Shown here in pieces: positions 26,930 to 35,508 of a DNA stretch of 64,000 nt; position 1 is the first letter of the stretch; the number at the start of each line of letters is the position of its first letter. This DNA is from JBCAXA01 sp038749025 (lineage in GTDB: Bacteria > Pseudomonadota > Gammaproteobacteria > Steroidobacterales > Woeseiaceae): the NCBI GenBank assembly GCA_038749025.1, contig JBCDIL010000015.1, positions 25,492-89,491 on the forward strand, read 5' to 3'. The position numbers were made by a program, and so were the translations under genes. A model generated the notes under the pieces. It did no database searches. It was not told the DNA's origin and saw nothing but the letters and a program-made list of their open reading frames with translations.

Positions 26930-27667
26930 ATGTTTGCGGCGGTGATTACGGCGTCCTGCTTTTTCCCGATGTGGTTAATCGAAGCACTGGCGCCCGGCCG
27001 GGCGTGGCCGAAACGAAAGCTCTGGTTGGCGCGCGCGCTGGCCTTCAATGCGGCCCAAGTCGGTGTCGTGGCGGTCGGTGCGTTCACCTACGACCGATGG
27101 TTCCCGGGCGCGTCGTTGTGGTCAGTGGCGTCCATGGGCATCGTGGCCGGTGGGCTCTTGAGCTACCTGGTTATTACCTTCTTCTATTACTGGTGGCACC
27201 GGGCTCGCCACGAGGTGCCCGCGCTATGGCGTGGCCTTCATCAAGTGCATCACAGCCCACAGCGATTGGAGGTGCTGACATCTTTCTACAAGCATCCGGT
27301 CGAAATCTTGATTAACGGTGTGTTGTCGAGCGCCATCGTTTATCTCGTTGTCGGTGCCACGCCAGAGCAAGCGGCTGTCGGCATCTTATTGACCGGTCTT
27401 GCTGAGCTCTTCTACCACTGGAACGTCAAGACCCCTTACTGGCTCGGCTTTTTGATCCAGCGACCGGAGAGCCATTGCGTTCACCACGAGCGCGGCAAGC
27501 ACACTCACAATTTTTCCGATTTACCGCTGTGGGACATGCTGTTCGGTACGTTCCGGAACCCGAAGGCGACCGAGTTCGACTGCGGTTTCGACGGCAATGC
27601 GGAACTCGATATTCCCCGCATGTTAGTCGGACTCAACCCGAGAGAGGAGAACCACCATGCGGCATAG
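26930..27667 (+). CDS. Fatty acid hydroxylase/sterol desaturase family membrane enzyme
   Basis: A 245-residue di-iron membrane oxygenase. Histidine boxes HRARH, HQVHH and HCVHH, with further His near HTHNF, ligate iron, and hydrophobic helices (ASCFFPMWLIEAL, LLSYLVITFFYYWW) frame them. Members hydroxylate or desaturate lipids, sterols or carotenoids. Start ATG at 26930. Its last bases overlap the next gene start (27657-27667), so it is coupled to the small exported protein and HTTM-DCC fusion that follow. The substrate is unknown; the regulator on the other strand probably controls it. Confidence 0.9.
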   Translation: MFAAVITASCFFPMWLIEALAPGRAWPKRKLWLARALAFNAAQVGVVAVGAFTYDRWFPGASLWSVASMGIVAGGLLSYLVITFFYYWWHRARHEVPALWRGLHQVHHSPQRLEVLTSFYKHPVEILINGVLSSAIVYLVVGATPEQAAVGILLTGLAELFYHWNVKTPYWLGFLIQRPESHCVHHERGKHTHNFSDLPLWDMLFGTFRNPKATEFDCGFDGNAELDIPRMLVGLNPREENHHAA

Positions 27668-28148
27668 ATTCGCGATGCCGGTGTTGTACGGCCTGATAAT
27701 GCTAGCGCCTGTTGCGCACCTAGCGGGCTGGTTGCCGGTGCAAGCGATTGCGGCGGCCACACAGAGCTCGCCGGCGATGAAGGTCTTCACCTCGCACAAC
27801 GGCTACGAGACATTCTCGCCAAAGTTTCATCTGCGCTGGCAAGAGCGGGGTCGACCACGTTCGCTGCAGCTAACACCCGCGGTGTATTCCCGTATTGAAG
27901 GACCGTACAACCGCCGCAATGCCTTCGGGGCGGCGCTAAGCTATGCGCCGGTACTCAGTGCTAACGCAGCCACCGAGGCGATGCACGCCAGCGTCATCCG
28001 CTACGCGTTGTGCCAGCCCGCGACAGTCTTGGACGAGCTCGGTATCGATCGCACAGCGATCGATGGCCCGGTCGCGGTCAACATCATTCCAAGGCGCGAA
28101 CTTGATGCGCGTTGGCAGCTTAGTTTCGAGGTTACTTGCCATGACTAG
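27657..28148 (+). CDS. Small exported protein, unknown
   Basis: A 163-residue protein starting 11 bases before the hydroxylase stop and ending inside the start of the HTTM-DCC gene. The N-terminus LYGLIMLAPVAHLAGWLPVQAIAAA is a signal peptide or anchor. The mature part is beta-rich (FHLRWQERGRPRSLQLTP, VYSRIEGPYNRRN) with one Cys pair (residues about 119 and 161), compatible with a periplasmic fold. Family not recognised. The two overlaps show it is a core part of this operon, so it probably works with the hydroxylase and HTTM proteins. Confidence 0.72.
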   Translation: MRHRFAMPVLYGLIMLAPVAHLAGWLPVQAIAAATQSSPAMKVFTSHNGYETFSPKFHLRWQERGRPRSLQLTPAVYSRIEGPYNRRNAFGAALSYAPVLSANAATEAMHASVIRYALCQPATVLDELGIDRTAIDGPVAVNIIPRRELDARWQLSFEVTCHD

Positions 28149-29367
28149 CGTATGGACCTGGCGCCAATATAGCGTCGTACGTGCCTTGCTGGGCAGCTAT
28201 TTGGTTGTGCATTTCGCGATGTTATTGCCCTGGGGCGCTGAACTCTTTTCGTCGGCCGGCATGGTCGGTGACGCAGCACTGAGTCCGCTTATCGGTTTGT
28301 TTCCGAACATCCTGGGACTGTTTGATGCCCCGTGGTTTGTCGCCATTCTCTTGGGCACCGGGGTCGGCGCAGCCGCTTGTTTGACCGTTGGTCGGTACGA
28401 CCGATCGGCGGCAGTGTGGCTGTGGTTTCTACTCGCCTGTTTATTCGGCCGAAACCCGTTGATTGCTAATCCCAGCTTGCCGGTTGTCGGTTGGCTGCTG
28501 TTGTTCCACGCGTTTTTGCCACGACCGGCAGAACCGTGGGCCGCACCAGCCGACAACACGGCACCAACGGTGCCACGAAACTTTGTGACGGCGGCGTGGG
28601 TGATGCTGGCTGTCGCCTACAGCTTCAGCGGTTGGACCAAGTTCTTCAGCCCCGCTTGGGTCGATGGGGAAACAGTGCGGTTTGTTCTCGAGAATCCACT
28701 CGCTCGCGATCACCTGCTCCGTCAGTGGCTGCTGGCCACTCCAGAATGGCTACTCGAAGCGGTCACGCTCGGTATCTTGTGGCTCGAGCTGTTGTTTGCG
28801 CCATTGGCGTTGGTTCACCGGCTGCGTCCATGGATTTGGGTCGGCATGCTGATGGTACAGCTTGGCTTCCTGGTGCTGCTGAATTTCGCCGACTTAACGT
28901 TCCCGATGCTGGTGCTGCACGCACTGACGTTCGACCCGGCCTGGGTACGTGGTACGGCCAACGCACAGGGATCGCGTGTGTATTACGACGGTGGCTGTGG
29001 CCTATGCCACGGCTGGGTCAAGTTCCTGTTGGCTGAGGATCGCCGCCACGTATTCTCATTCTCGCCGTTGCAAGGTGAGACAGCGAAGCAAGACGTACCG
29101 GACATTGCCAGCCAAACCGATTACACATCGATCGTGGTACTAACGCCGAACGGTGAACGACTGGAGTGTTTTGCGGCTGTTCGTTATTCACTGGCTGCCG
29201 TTGGCGGTTTGTGGCGACTGGCCAGTATCGCTATGGCCGTCGTACCCAGACGAATTGGCGATGCGGTTTACCGACTTATCGCCAGACACCGTCTGCGGTT
29301 CTATGGCACGCGCGACGCGATGTGTCCGCTGCTACCGCAGCCGTGGCCGCTTCGTTTCATGCCTTAG
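28141..29367 (+). CDS. HTTM membrane domain fused to DCC-type (DUF393) domain
   Basis: A 408-residue two-domain protein, start ATG at 28141, eight bases before the stop of the preceding gene. The first 285 residues are the multi-helix HTTM domain known from vitamin K-dependent carboxylase relatives (SYLVVHFAMLLPWGAELF, SFSGWTKFFSPAWVDGETVRFVL). A linker leads to a DUF393/DCC domain beginning VYYDGGCGLCHGWVKFLL, with its CxxC, and ending CPLLPQPWPLRF. DCC domains are thiol-disulfide oxidoreductase-like. Fusion with HTTM suggests coupling of redox chemistry to a membrane modification. Operon context gives a lipid-modification pathway as the best guess. Confidence 0.86.
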   Translation: MTSVWTWRQYSVVRALLGSYLVVHFAMLLPWGAELFSSAGMVGDAALSPLIGLFPNILGLFDAPWFVAILLGTGVGAAACLTVGRYDRSAAVWLWFLLACLFGRNPLIANPSLPVVGWLLLFHAFLPRPAEPWAAPADNTAPTVPRNFVTAAWVMLAVAYSFSGWTKFFSPAWVDGETVRFVLENPLARDHLLRQWLLATPEWLLEAVTLGILWLELLFAPLALVHRLRPWIWVGMLMVQLGFLVLLNFADLTFPMLVLHALTFDPAWVRGTANAQGSRVYYDGGCGLCHGWVKFLLAEDRRHVFSFSPLQGETAKQDVPDIASQTDYTSIVVLTPNGERLECFAAVRYSLAAVGGLWRLASIAMAVVPRRIGDAVYRLIARHRLRFYGTRDAMCPLLPQPWPLRFMP

Positions 29368-29385
29368 ACGTTCGATTCCAGCCAG

Positions 29386-29892
29386 CTAGGCCACTAAGGC
29401 CTTTTCCATGAACACACTGAGCGGATCATCTGGGTAGTTACCGAACGGGCCGCGCTCGTAGTAACCGAGTTTTCGGTACAAACCGAGCGCGGCCGGCTGT
29501 AACGGTCCCGCCTCCAAACGAACGGTAGAAATACCGGAATCAAGCACGTAACGCTCGAGATGCGCCATCATCGTTACCGCTAGACCGCGCCCGCGATACG
29601 TATCATCGACAAATAGACGTTTGATCTCGCCGTATGGCGTATCGGCGCGTACAACTTTGGCCGCTCCACACGCAACGGCGCTGGCATCGATAAACCCTGC
29701 AAAAAAGGCAGAGCCTGGCCGCACCAAGGTTGCCAATGGCTCGGTGTGATTGCTTTCTGGCGGATACAAGGCATCGAGGTAGGCGTCCGATTTAGCGATG
29801 AGGCTCGCTAGACGCGGCTCCGCAGGATCCTGTACGCGTTCGATGTACACGCGCGCTAGTACACCGTGCGACGTTGAACAGCGCAAGCGCAT
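29386..29892 (-). CDS. GNAT-family N-acetyltransferase
   Basis: A 168-residue acetyl-CoA-dependent acetyltransferase. The N-terminal beta-alpha units, GEIKRLFVDDTYRGRGLAVTMM (the acetyl-CoA pyrophosphate loop, here R-G-R-G-L-A) and the closing GLYRKLGYYERGPFGNY are the GNAT hallmarks. The acceptor is not predictable; single-domain GNATs may act on amines or proteins. It is divergent from the endonuclease V gene with only 24 bases between starts, and converges on the HTTM-DCC gene with an 18-base gap. Confidence 0.9.
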   Translation of the reverse strand: MRLRCSTSHGVLARVYIERVQDPAEPRLASLIAKSDAYLDALYPPESNHTEPLATLVRPGSAFFAGFIDASAVACGAAKVVRADTPYGEIKRLFVDDTYRGRGLAVTMMAHLERYVLDSGISTVRLEAGPLQPAALGLYRKLGYYERGPFGNYPDDPLSVFMEKALVA

Positions 29893-29916
29893 GATCTCGC
29901 TGGTAGGCTTGATGCC

Positions 29917-30432
29917 GTGAAAGACTCGCTAGCAACTCGAATAGCCATCGACGTCCACTATCAAGACGATTCTGCCTATGCCGCCGGCGTTCTGTTTGAA
30001 CGATGGCCTGCCGAAGAAGCACTGGATACGATCCGTTGCGAACGCCACGGTCTGGCTCCGTACGAACCCGGTCAGTTTTACAAACGCGAATTGCCGGTGA
30101 TTATCGATTTACTGGCGCTGTTAGAGAAGCCTGCACAGACGATCGTCATTGATGGCTATGTGAACCTCGGTCGAGATCAACACGCAGGCCTTGGCGAACA
30201 CCTTTGGAATGCGCTGAGACAGAGCACCGCTATCATTGGCGTCGCCAAGAACCGTTTTCGTGATACGCCGAGTAACGCAGCGCTATTGCGCGGAACCAGC
30301 ACCAAGCCACTGTATGTGTCGGCGATTGGAATATCGTTGGTCGAGGCAAAACAGGCTATCGCCGCAATGCACGGCGAGCACCGACTGCCAACCTTACTGA
30401 AACTCGCGGATAGACTTTGCCGACAGTGTTAA
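29917..30432 (+). CDS. nfi: Short endonuclease V (deoxyinosine 3' endonuclease)
   Basis: Repair endonuclease acting near deaminated adenines in DNA. The 171-residue chain is shorter than the usual 210-230. Start is GTG at 29917. Recognised blocks: IDVHY (first catalytic Asp), YEPGQFYKRELPVI (where family members read Y-x-PGxxxxRE; the catalytic Glu is kept), VIDGYVNLG (second Asp, in place of DGxG), IIGVAKNRF and PLYVSAIGISLVEAKQAI followed by RLPTLLKLADRLC. The catalytic acids are present but the conserved DGNG and HPR positions have changed. Activity is likely but may be altered. It overlaps the convergent TonB receptor by four bases. Confidence 0.8.
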   Translation: MKDSLATRIAIDVHYQDDSAYAAGVLFERWPAEEALDTIRCERHGLAPYEPGQFYKRELPVIIDLLALLEKPAQTIVIDGYVNLGRDQHAGLGEHLWNALRQSTAIIGVAKNRFRDTPSNAALLRGTSTKPLYVSAIGISLVEAKQAIAAMHGEHRLPTLLKLADRLCRQC

Positions 30433-32483
30433 AAACTGCCTTCGATATCGAGCCGGAATAGCGTTCCGAAATCGCGAAAGCGCTCCTCAACGAAACTGAC
30501 GTCGTTTGCCACACGGTCGTTGAATCCAACCCGGAAAAAATCGTTACTACGGTCGTTAATGTTTATGACGGTGGCACGCAGTGTCACGCCATAAAAGTCC
30601 TTTTGCTCAACAAAAACGAGAGCGAGCGGGACACTCGGCCGGAACACACTGACTTCATCCAGTCGGACGTTCGGAGCGTCTTCCTCATACTCAAGTTCAA
30701 AACCAAACGCCCACTCAGTACCGGGGATATCTTGGCGAAAGCGAATTTCGTACTCAATATAATCGTTGCGCGAAATACGTCGACCATTACCCAGTAACGG
30801 ATCGGCAACATCGGAGTCGATGTAGGACGCTTCGACGTCCATCCGGGCGCCGCGCCATCCAAGGGGATCGGACAGCAGGGTGGTATTCAATGAGGCCCCG
30901 AGACGAGTGGCCGAGTCGATATTGCCGGGCGCTTGACCGCCCCCTTCGATGGGTATGAGGTCGACGATATCACTGATGTCCTCGAAAAAGCCGCCAATCG
31001 TTACGGAGCCATAGTCGCCGAGAGACTGTTGCAACTGTAAATCGACCAGCCAACTCTGTGGCGGAACGAGATCGGCATTCGTGACATTGACGCGGTCCTG
31101 ATTGACATTGACCGACGAAATGAAATCAAAGAAGCGTAGCTGACCCACTTGGCGCTCTACTTGCAAAGACACGTTTAGATTGTCTGTTGCCCGCCAGTTT
31201 AGTGAGGCGAACCCGTTCGGTCGCACAAAGTCTCTGGTTTGCCCAAATTCGCCTTGCTGACTGATTTCTGAATACTCAGCGCCGATTGAGGACTGCAGTT
31301 GCAGGTTGTCTGTTAAGGGGCGACTGTAGCTGATGGTCATCTCATAGCGGTCTTCTTCGACGCGCGACGAGGCTCCCGGTAACTCGACCGGTGCGAGCGT
31401 ACCGGTGTCATCACGCACCGAAAGGCGGGCGTCGATATCCAGAAAATTGTGCGTACCTTCTAAAGACCATTGCCAGTCACCGCCGAGTGCACCGAATGTG
31501 AATTCGGTGCGCAGAACGGTTTCGGCTTCCTCGGCGCGCCGTTTGAAAAACGAGCCCTCCTGCGCCCGATTGTCGACGAAGGAAAAGTCTACCCTCGCTT
31601 CAGTTGGACTGTCCTCGTAGCGGTGCAGTGCGATGAGCTTCAAACGCCCTGCCCAGAAATCAAACTCGTAATCAACGCCTAACTCAAAGTTGAACTCGTC
31701 TTCAGTCTCACGCAGCGTTCGAGTGTTCGCGATATCGTTGATGGGATTGCGAATCGAGAGCTCATCAATCTGGAAAAGAAACCCGTTAATCTCGCCCGTC
31801 AAATTCAAGATATTGCCGTTGCTTGCAACGCGTGTGTATGAGCCTGCCAATCCCGGTTGGTCAAATTCTTCCTCAACACTTTCCCCTCGAGTGTCAATTA
31901 GGGCTCCGCTTCCATCGATGACAAACTCTGGTCCAGCCGAACCGAATTTTTGTTGGTCATTAGCGAAGCTCAACGTCCACTCGGTGCCCTTGCTGCCACC
32001 GGAGATTGAGATTTCACCGTTACCCCAACGAAACGGAATGCCATCATCACGGTACTGCGGTGAATAACGATACCGGCCACTAATGCCGCCGCCGGTATCG
32101 GTAACAACATTCAACACTTGGCCGGACAAACCGCCGATGTCTAAGCTTGCACCGTCGAGAATCTCCAACCGCACGACATCGTCGGCAGGAATCCTCGACA
32201 AGGCATCCACTGGGCCATTTGACTTGCCTGAAACACGTCGACCGTTGATAAGAATATTGGTATCGGCCTGGCCAAAGCCGCGGTCTTGTCCGCCTTCGTC
32301 AATCGGAAAGCCGGGCACCTGTCGAGCCATATCGAGTGCGGTACGCGGTGCGAAACGAGCAAACTCGTCCGGCAGAAGAATCTGGCGAGCCTCAGGGCTG
32401 GTTTCGTCTTGCGCGACGGCCGTAGTGAAAAAACCCGCTGCAATCGCGGCGAACAAGGCAGCTCGAATCGGCTTAACATCCAT
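30429..32483 (-). CDS. TonB-dependent outer-membrane receptor
   Basis: A 684-residue TonB-dependent receptor starting at ATG 32483 before a signal peptide (RAALFAAIAAGFFTTAVAQ). The plug domain is visible in ALDMARQVPGFPID, TNILINGRRVSGK and LEILDGASLDIGGLSGQVLNV. The rest is a 22-strand-type barrel and the last residue is Phe. It imports a large ligand, a siderophore, metal complex or other nutrient, powered by TonB. No ligand-specific motif is apparent. No TonB box stands out in the segment after the signal peptide. It is convergent with endonuclease V, sharing the stop bases TTAA. Confidence 0.92.
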   Translation of the reverse strand: MDVKPIRAALFAAIAAGFFTTAVAQDETSPEARQILLPDEFARFAPRTALDMARQVPGFPIDEGGQDRGFGQADTNILINGRRVSGKSNGPVDALSRIPADDVVRLEILDGASLDIGGLSGQVLNVVTDTGGGISGRYRYSPQYRDDGIPFRWGNGEISISGGSKGTEWTLSFANDQQKFGSAGPEFVIDGSGALIDTRGESVEEEFDQPGLAGSYTRVASNGNILNLTGEINGFLFQIDELSIRNPINDIANTRTLRETEDEFNFELGVDYEFDFWAGRLKLIALHRYEDSPTEARVDFSFVDNRAQEGSFFKRRAEEAETVLRTEFTFGALGGDWQWSLEGTHNFLDIDARLSVRDDTGTLAPVELPGASSRVEEDRYEMTISYSRPLTDNLQLQSSIGAEYSEISQQGEFGQTRDFVRPNGFASLNWRATDNLNVSLQVERQVGQLRFFDFISSVNVNQDRVNVTNADLVPPQSWLVDLQLQQSLGDYGSVTIGGFFEDISDIVDLIPIEGGGQAPGNIDSATRLGASLNTTLLSDPLGWRGARMDVEASYIDSDVADPLLGNGRRISRNDYIEYEIRFRQDIPGTEWAFGFELEYEEDAPNVRLDEVSVFRPSVPLALVFVEQKDFYGVTLRATVININDRSNDFFRVGFNDRVANDVSFVEERFRDFGTLFRLDIEGSF

Positions 32484-32798
32484 TTTCAAACGTCTAGTCA
32501 CTTGTTGGTGCAAGGCGCCGGGGCCTCATCGGGGTCAAGATTCGAGCGGGCGTAAGCCTACTCCTCCAGCGCTTATCACGCGCAGCTATTTACAGGATCC
32601 CACGCCGCGAGCAGCGTCGAGAAAACCATTGGATGGCGATGTGAGCACGCCCGTAGTCACCGTGTCAGTAGCTTATCGGCCGATTCGTGCTTTTTTTGCT
32701 ACGAATTGAGTATCGCCGCCGCTACGCTGCCCGATTCAGCGACACGGTGTCTCGGTTTCGAATGCGGTTGACGTTTCCCAACGCGGCCCGCATGGAGT
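32484..32798. other. Intergenic region, no gene seen
   Basis: About 315 bases between the TonB receptor and MerC. I see no coding sequence on either strand. A run of T with flanking inverted arms ATTCGT (32683-32688) and ACGAAT (32701-32706) is visible, but the loop is the T-run itself, so it is not a terminator structure. The receptor promoter presumably lies near 32500-32600. Confidence 0.5.
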
Positions 32799-33227
32799 CT
32801 ATGAGGCGCTCGCCTTCACCGCGTGCGAACCGTGGTCAGCGCGGCATAGTCTGAAATTACGGTAGTGGGCGGCGATCAGGATCGTGGCCGCCACGACGGT
32901 GGCGACTCGTTCGCCCGTTTCGCCCAACCAGTCATGCAGAACGGTTCCGGCTAACACGATACCGATGACGCCGATGACACCTAGGATAAGAACTTGCCGG
33001 TCCTTATGCCGTCGACAACCGACCCCGAGGCCGATTAGCGCCGCCGGCACGATGAGCCAGAGCATCGCTTTGTGAAAGCCTTCATCGGTGAAGAACGATG
33101 CGGGGACGACCGTTCCTGTTAGTAGCAAGACAGGGATCGCGATACAGTGCACGGCACAAAGACCGGACGCGAAAATACCGACGCTATCGGCGATTGACGT
33201 TGTTCTTGACGAAGGCGGTTGATACAT
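32799..33227 (-). CDS. MerC family membrane protein
   Basis: A 142-residue protein with four hydrophobic helices. Start ATG at 33227, chosen because the MerC core begins ADSVGIFASGLCAVHCIAIPVLLL, with the CAVHC Cys pair typical of MerC. The remaining helices (MLWLIVPAALIGLGVGC, VLILGVIGVIGIVLAGTVL, ATILIAAHY) follow. Classical MerC transports mercuric ions, but many homologs stand alone and are thought to handle zinc or other metals. No mercury reductase or MerR is nearby. A GTTATA-N-TGTAAC palindrome 79 bases upstream looks like a Zur site. A zinc-linked role is therefore likely, as inference. Confidence 0.85.
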   Translation of the reverse strand: MYQPPSSRTTSIADSVGIFASGLCAVHCIAIPVLLLTGTVVPASFFTDEGFHKAMLWLIVPAALIGLGVGCRRHKDRQVLILGVIGVIGIVLAGTVLHDWLGETGERVATVVAATILIAAHYRNFRLCRADHGSHAVKASAS

Positions 33228-33305
33228 CGAGATCTTCTGGCCGAACGTTGCTCGCACAGCCAGGATGGCATGGCGGCACCCGGCCACGGCCGTTATACGG
33301 GGTAA

Positions 33306-33318
33306 GTTATAGTGTAAC
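33306..33318. promoter_or_regulatory. Zur-box-like palindrome upstream of merC-type gene
   Basis: GTTATAGTGTAAC, a 13-base palindrome with one mismatch, centred about 85 bases before the MerC start. The gammaproteobacterial zinc uptake regulator recognises the core GTTATANTATAAC, differing from this site at one base. It fits a zinc-starvation operator for the MerC gene. The position is reasonable for a promoter overlap. Not proven: no Zur gene lies in the window. Confidence 0.5.
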
Positions 33319-33367
33319 GTCTAACAACCGACAACGGAGCGAGATTATTGGGCCGGAATGGCCAGAA

Positions 33368-33976
33368 TCAGCCGCTCGGAGCTTGTTGCAGTTTCTTGAG
33401 CCGGCGCCGCAGCGAAAGCGCCCAAAACAGCGGTACCAACGCGACAGCCAAACCGATTACCAGTCCTTGCAATGTAAATCGGGTTGTCATTCCAGTATCG
33501 ATATCGTGTCGGTGGTTCCACAATTCAACGATCTTCCCGTCTTTGAAACGAAATACGTTAATAATCGGTATCTCATCCTTACCCGTTAAGAGGTGGCCCA
33601 ATAGCGTGGTCGGCCGGTAGCGCCATATCCACCGGGTCGCGACCAGGTCACCGTCGGCGATCTGGTAGTCAACTTCGCCGGACATCTCACCATTTTCCCA
33701 AAAAAAATCGGCGATGAGTTGTTGCTCGACGGCCGGTTCAGTAACGTTCTTTCGATCGCCGATATCGTGAGCAACGTACGTGTCGGCCATGTACTGCGCG
33801 TACCGATCCGTGTTGTTGCTGAACCAAAGATCTTGGTAAAACTCAATAGCTCGCGCTTTGTTGCGTTGCTCAATATCAGTGTTGTGCTCATCCGCTTGCA
33901 GTGAGCACGGCACAACGAGGCCCAGCAGCCCGGCTGTTAGCGTACTTACCAAAGGGACGACTATTCGTGCAGGCAT
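33368..33976 (-). CDS. Exported SnoaL-like protein with C-terminal anchor
   Basis: A 202-residue protein from ATG 33976, chosen because GGAGG stands eight bases before it (an ATG five codons upstream overlaps that site). A signal peptide (VVPLVSTLTAGLLGLVVPC, cleavage near LQADEH) leads to an NTF2-like SnoaL domain (RNKARAIEFYQDLWFSN, FKDGKIVELWNHRHD) and ends in one transmembrane helix (LVIGLAVALVPLFWALSL) with a basic tail. The domain should face the periplasm. Ligand and role unknown. Confidence 0.75.
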   Translation of the reverse strand: MPARIVVPLVSTLTAGLLGLVVPCSLQADEHNTDIEQRNKARAIEFYQDLWFSNNTDRYAQYMADTYVAHDIGDRKNVTEPAVEQQLIADFFWENGEMSGEVDYQIADGDLVATRWIWRYRPTTLLGHLLTGKDEIPIINVFRFKDGKIVELWNHRHDIDTGMTTRFTLQGLVIGLAVALVPLFWALSLRRRLKKLQQAPSG

Positions 33977-33991
33977 CAAATTCCTCCGCAT

Positions 33992-34365
33992 CGTTGAGCG
34001 ATATCCGATTAGATCATTCGTGCTACATAACGAAGGGGTTTCTCACCACCGACCCACCACTGTCGCCTCGCACGTAGCCGCGGTGCTTTTGACGGTTTCG
34101 TTTTTCTGCACAGTATAGACGTCTGCCCGGACAACAGCGCGAACCGCCCGACCCGCTCAGTCGACAACGGACCGGGCCTGCCTACCGTTGACTGGTACGC
34201 ATATGTGTATGAGTGGCGCTGGATGAACGCAACGCTCTATGGCAAATTTTGCGGATCATTGCGTGACTTAGAATCGTCCCGCCCACCAACAACAACGACA
34301 GTCTTACCGACTGACACTGTGCACACGCTACAGTTGACTATAAGACCTGTCGGCTGGAGAAATCG
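33992..34365. other. Intergenic region, probable divergent promoters
   Basis: About 370 bases between the divergent SnoaL-like and nitrilase-like genes. No convincing coding frame is seen. TTGACT at 34335 followed by ATAAGA is a partial promoter-like match ahead of the nitrilase-like gene. No stable hairpin or repeat was noticed. Confidence 0.4.
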
Positions 34366-35475
34366 ATGCGACTCGCCTTGCTATTGCTTTTAATTCCGTT
34401 TGCCACTGGTATGGCGGATACGGTCTTGGTCCGCTCCGACGGTACGTATCCCGTTAAGCCGCTGGAAAAAGACGTTGTGGTCGTCAAAGTCGTTCAGAAC
34501 GGCGTGAAGAACCTCCAGGACTATAACGATGTGAGAGAAGGACTCGCCGTCAATTTGGACAGTATGGTCGGCTGGATAGAGCGGGCGTGTAATGAAGGCA
34601 AACACCCGGACTTTATCTTGTTCAATGAGTTTCCGTTGACCGGCTACTCGTCGGGTACGCGCGAAGAAAAACTGAAGTTCACGTTGCAGATTCCGGGCCC
34701 GGAGACAGACAAGCTTGGCGAAGTTATGAAAGCCTGCGACAGCTACCTGATTTTCGGCAGCTATGCGCGCGACGACACATGGCCGAATCACATTCTCAGC
34801 ATTAATACGGTCATTGGTCGCGACGGGCGAATCGTCGAAAAGTACTGGAAGACGCGTAACGTTAAGCGTTTGGCTGGTATGGGCGAGATACCAACAACGA
34901 CCATCGAAAATGTTCGCGACGAGTACCGGCGTCGTTACGGTATTGAGGCGGAATTCCCGGTCGTACAAACCGAGTACGGCAACATTGCTGTCAGCACTGT
35001 CCAACTCGATCCGTTCGTGTTTGCCGCCTTTGCGATGCGGGGCACCGAGATCATGTTCCGGACATCGACACTGTTCTCAAAAGAAGACGTGCAGGCGACC
35101 GCACTGTTCAACCGCTTTTACAGCGCCATGTCGAATATCACATTCCCGCCCGAGGGCCCATACGCGAAATACGGCGGCGGCTCGCTGATCGTTGATCCGA
35201 GCGGCAAGGTGCTGGCCGAGGATGTCACGAATAACGAGAGTATTATCGAAGCGGAGATTCCGATTGCGGAATTCCGAAGTAACCGTCTACTACCCCGTTA
35301 TCCGCTTGAGGTCGTGGCACCGGTCTTTGATCAATACCAGCAAGAGGTTCCGCTTAATCACCTGGATATTCCGTCGGGTGAACTGCCGCAAACACGCGAG
35401 GACATGCGCGACTTGCTCGACCGAAATAGCCGCTGGTTGCTCAATCAAAACGACGCGACTGATGAGGACGATTAG
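34366..35475 (+). CDS. Exported nitrilase-superfamily protein lacking the catalytic cysteine
   Basis: A 369-residue carbon-nitrogen hydrolase-fold protein, exported by an N-terminal signal (RLALLLLLIPFATGMAD). The catalytic Glu lies in LFNEFPLTGYSSG and the catalytic Lys in VEKYWKTRN. The strand that should end in the nucleophilic Cys reads NIAVSTVQLDPF, with Thr or Val where active members have Cys. Later family segments (FAMRGTEIMFRTST, GSLIVDPSGKVLAED) are normal. It is probably inactive as an amidase, or a binding protein. The 34 bases to the next gene on the same strand allow co-transcription with the FAD monooxygenase. Confidence 0.78.
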   Translation: MRLALLLLLIPFATGMADTVLVRSDGTYPVKPLEKDVVVVKVVQNGVKNLQDYNDVREGLAVNLDSMVGWIERACNEGKHPDFILFNEFPLTGYSSGTREEKLKFTLQIPGPETDKLGEVMKACDSYLIFGSYARDDTWPNHILSINTVIGRDGRIVEKYWKTRNVKRLAGMGEIPTTTIENVRDEYRRRYGIEAEFPVVQTEYGNIAVSTVQLDPFVFAAFAMRGTEIMFRTSTLFSKEDVQATALFNRFYSAMSNITFPPEGPYAKYGGGSLIVDPSGKVLAEDVTNNESIIEAEIPIAEFRSNRLLPRYPLEVVAPVFDQYQQEVPLNHLDIPSGELPQTREDMRDLLDRNSRWLLNQNDATDEDD

Positions 35476-35508
35476 CCAAGTCAGTCCGTAGATCATGCGC
35501 CCTCGCAA

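Noticed and set aside
27943..28140. Upstream extension of the HTTM-DCC gene to 27943
   Set aside because: The added 66 residues read as a basic low-quality stretch in another frame of the small exported protein; the ATG at 28141 fits the operon overlap.
32683..32706. Inverted arms around a T-run resembling a terminator
   Set aside because: The T-run forms the loop, not the tail, so it cannot act as an intrinsic terminator.
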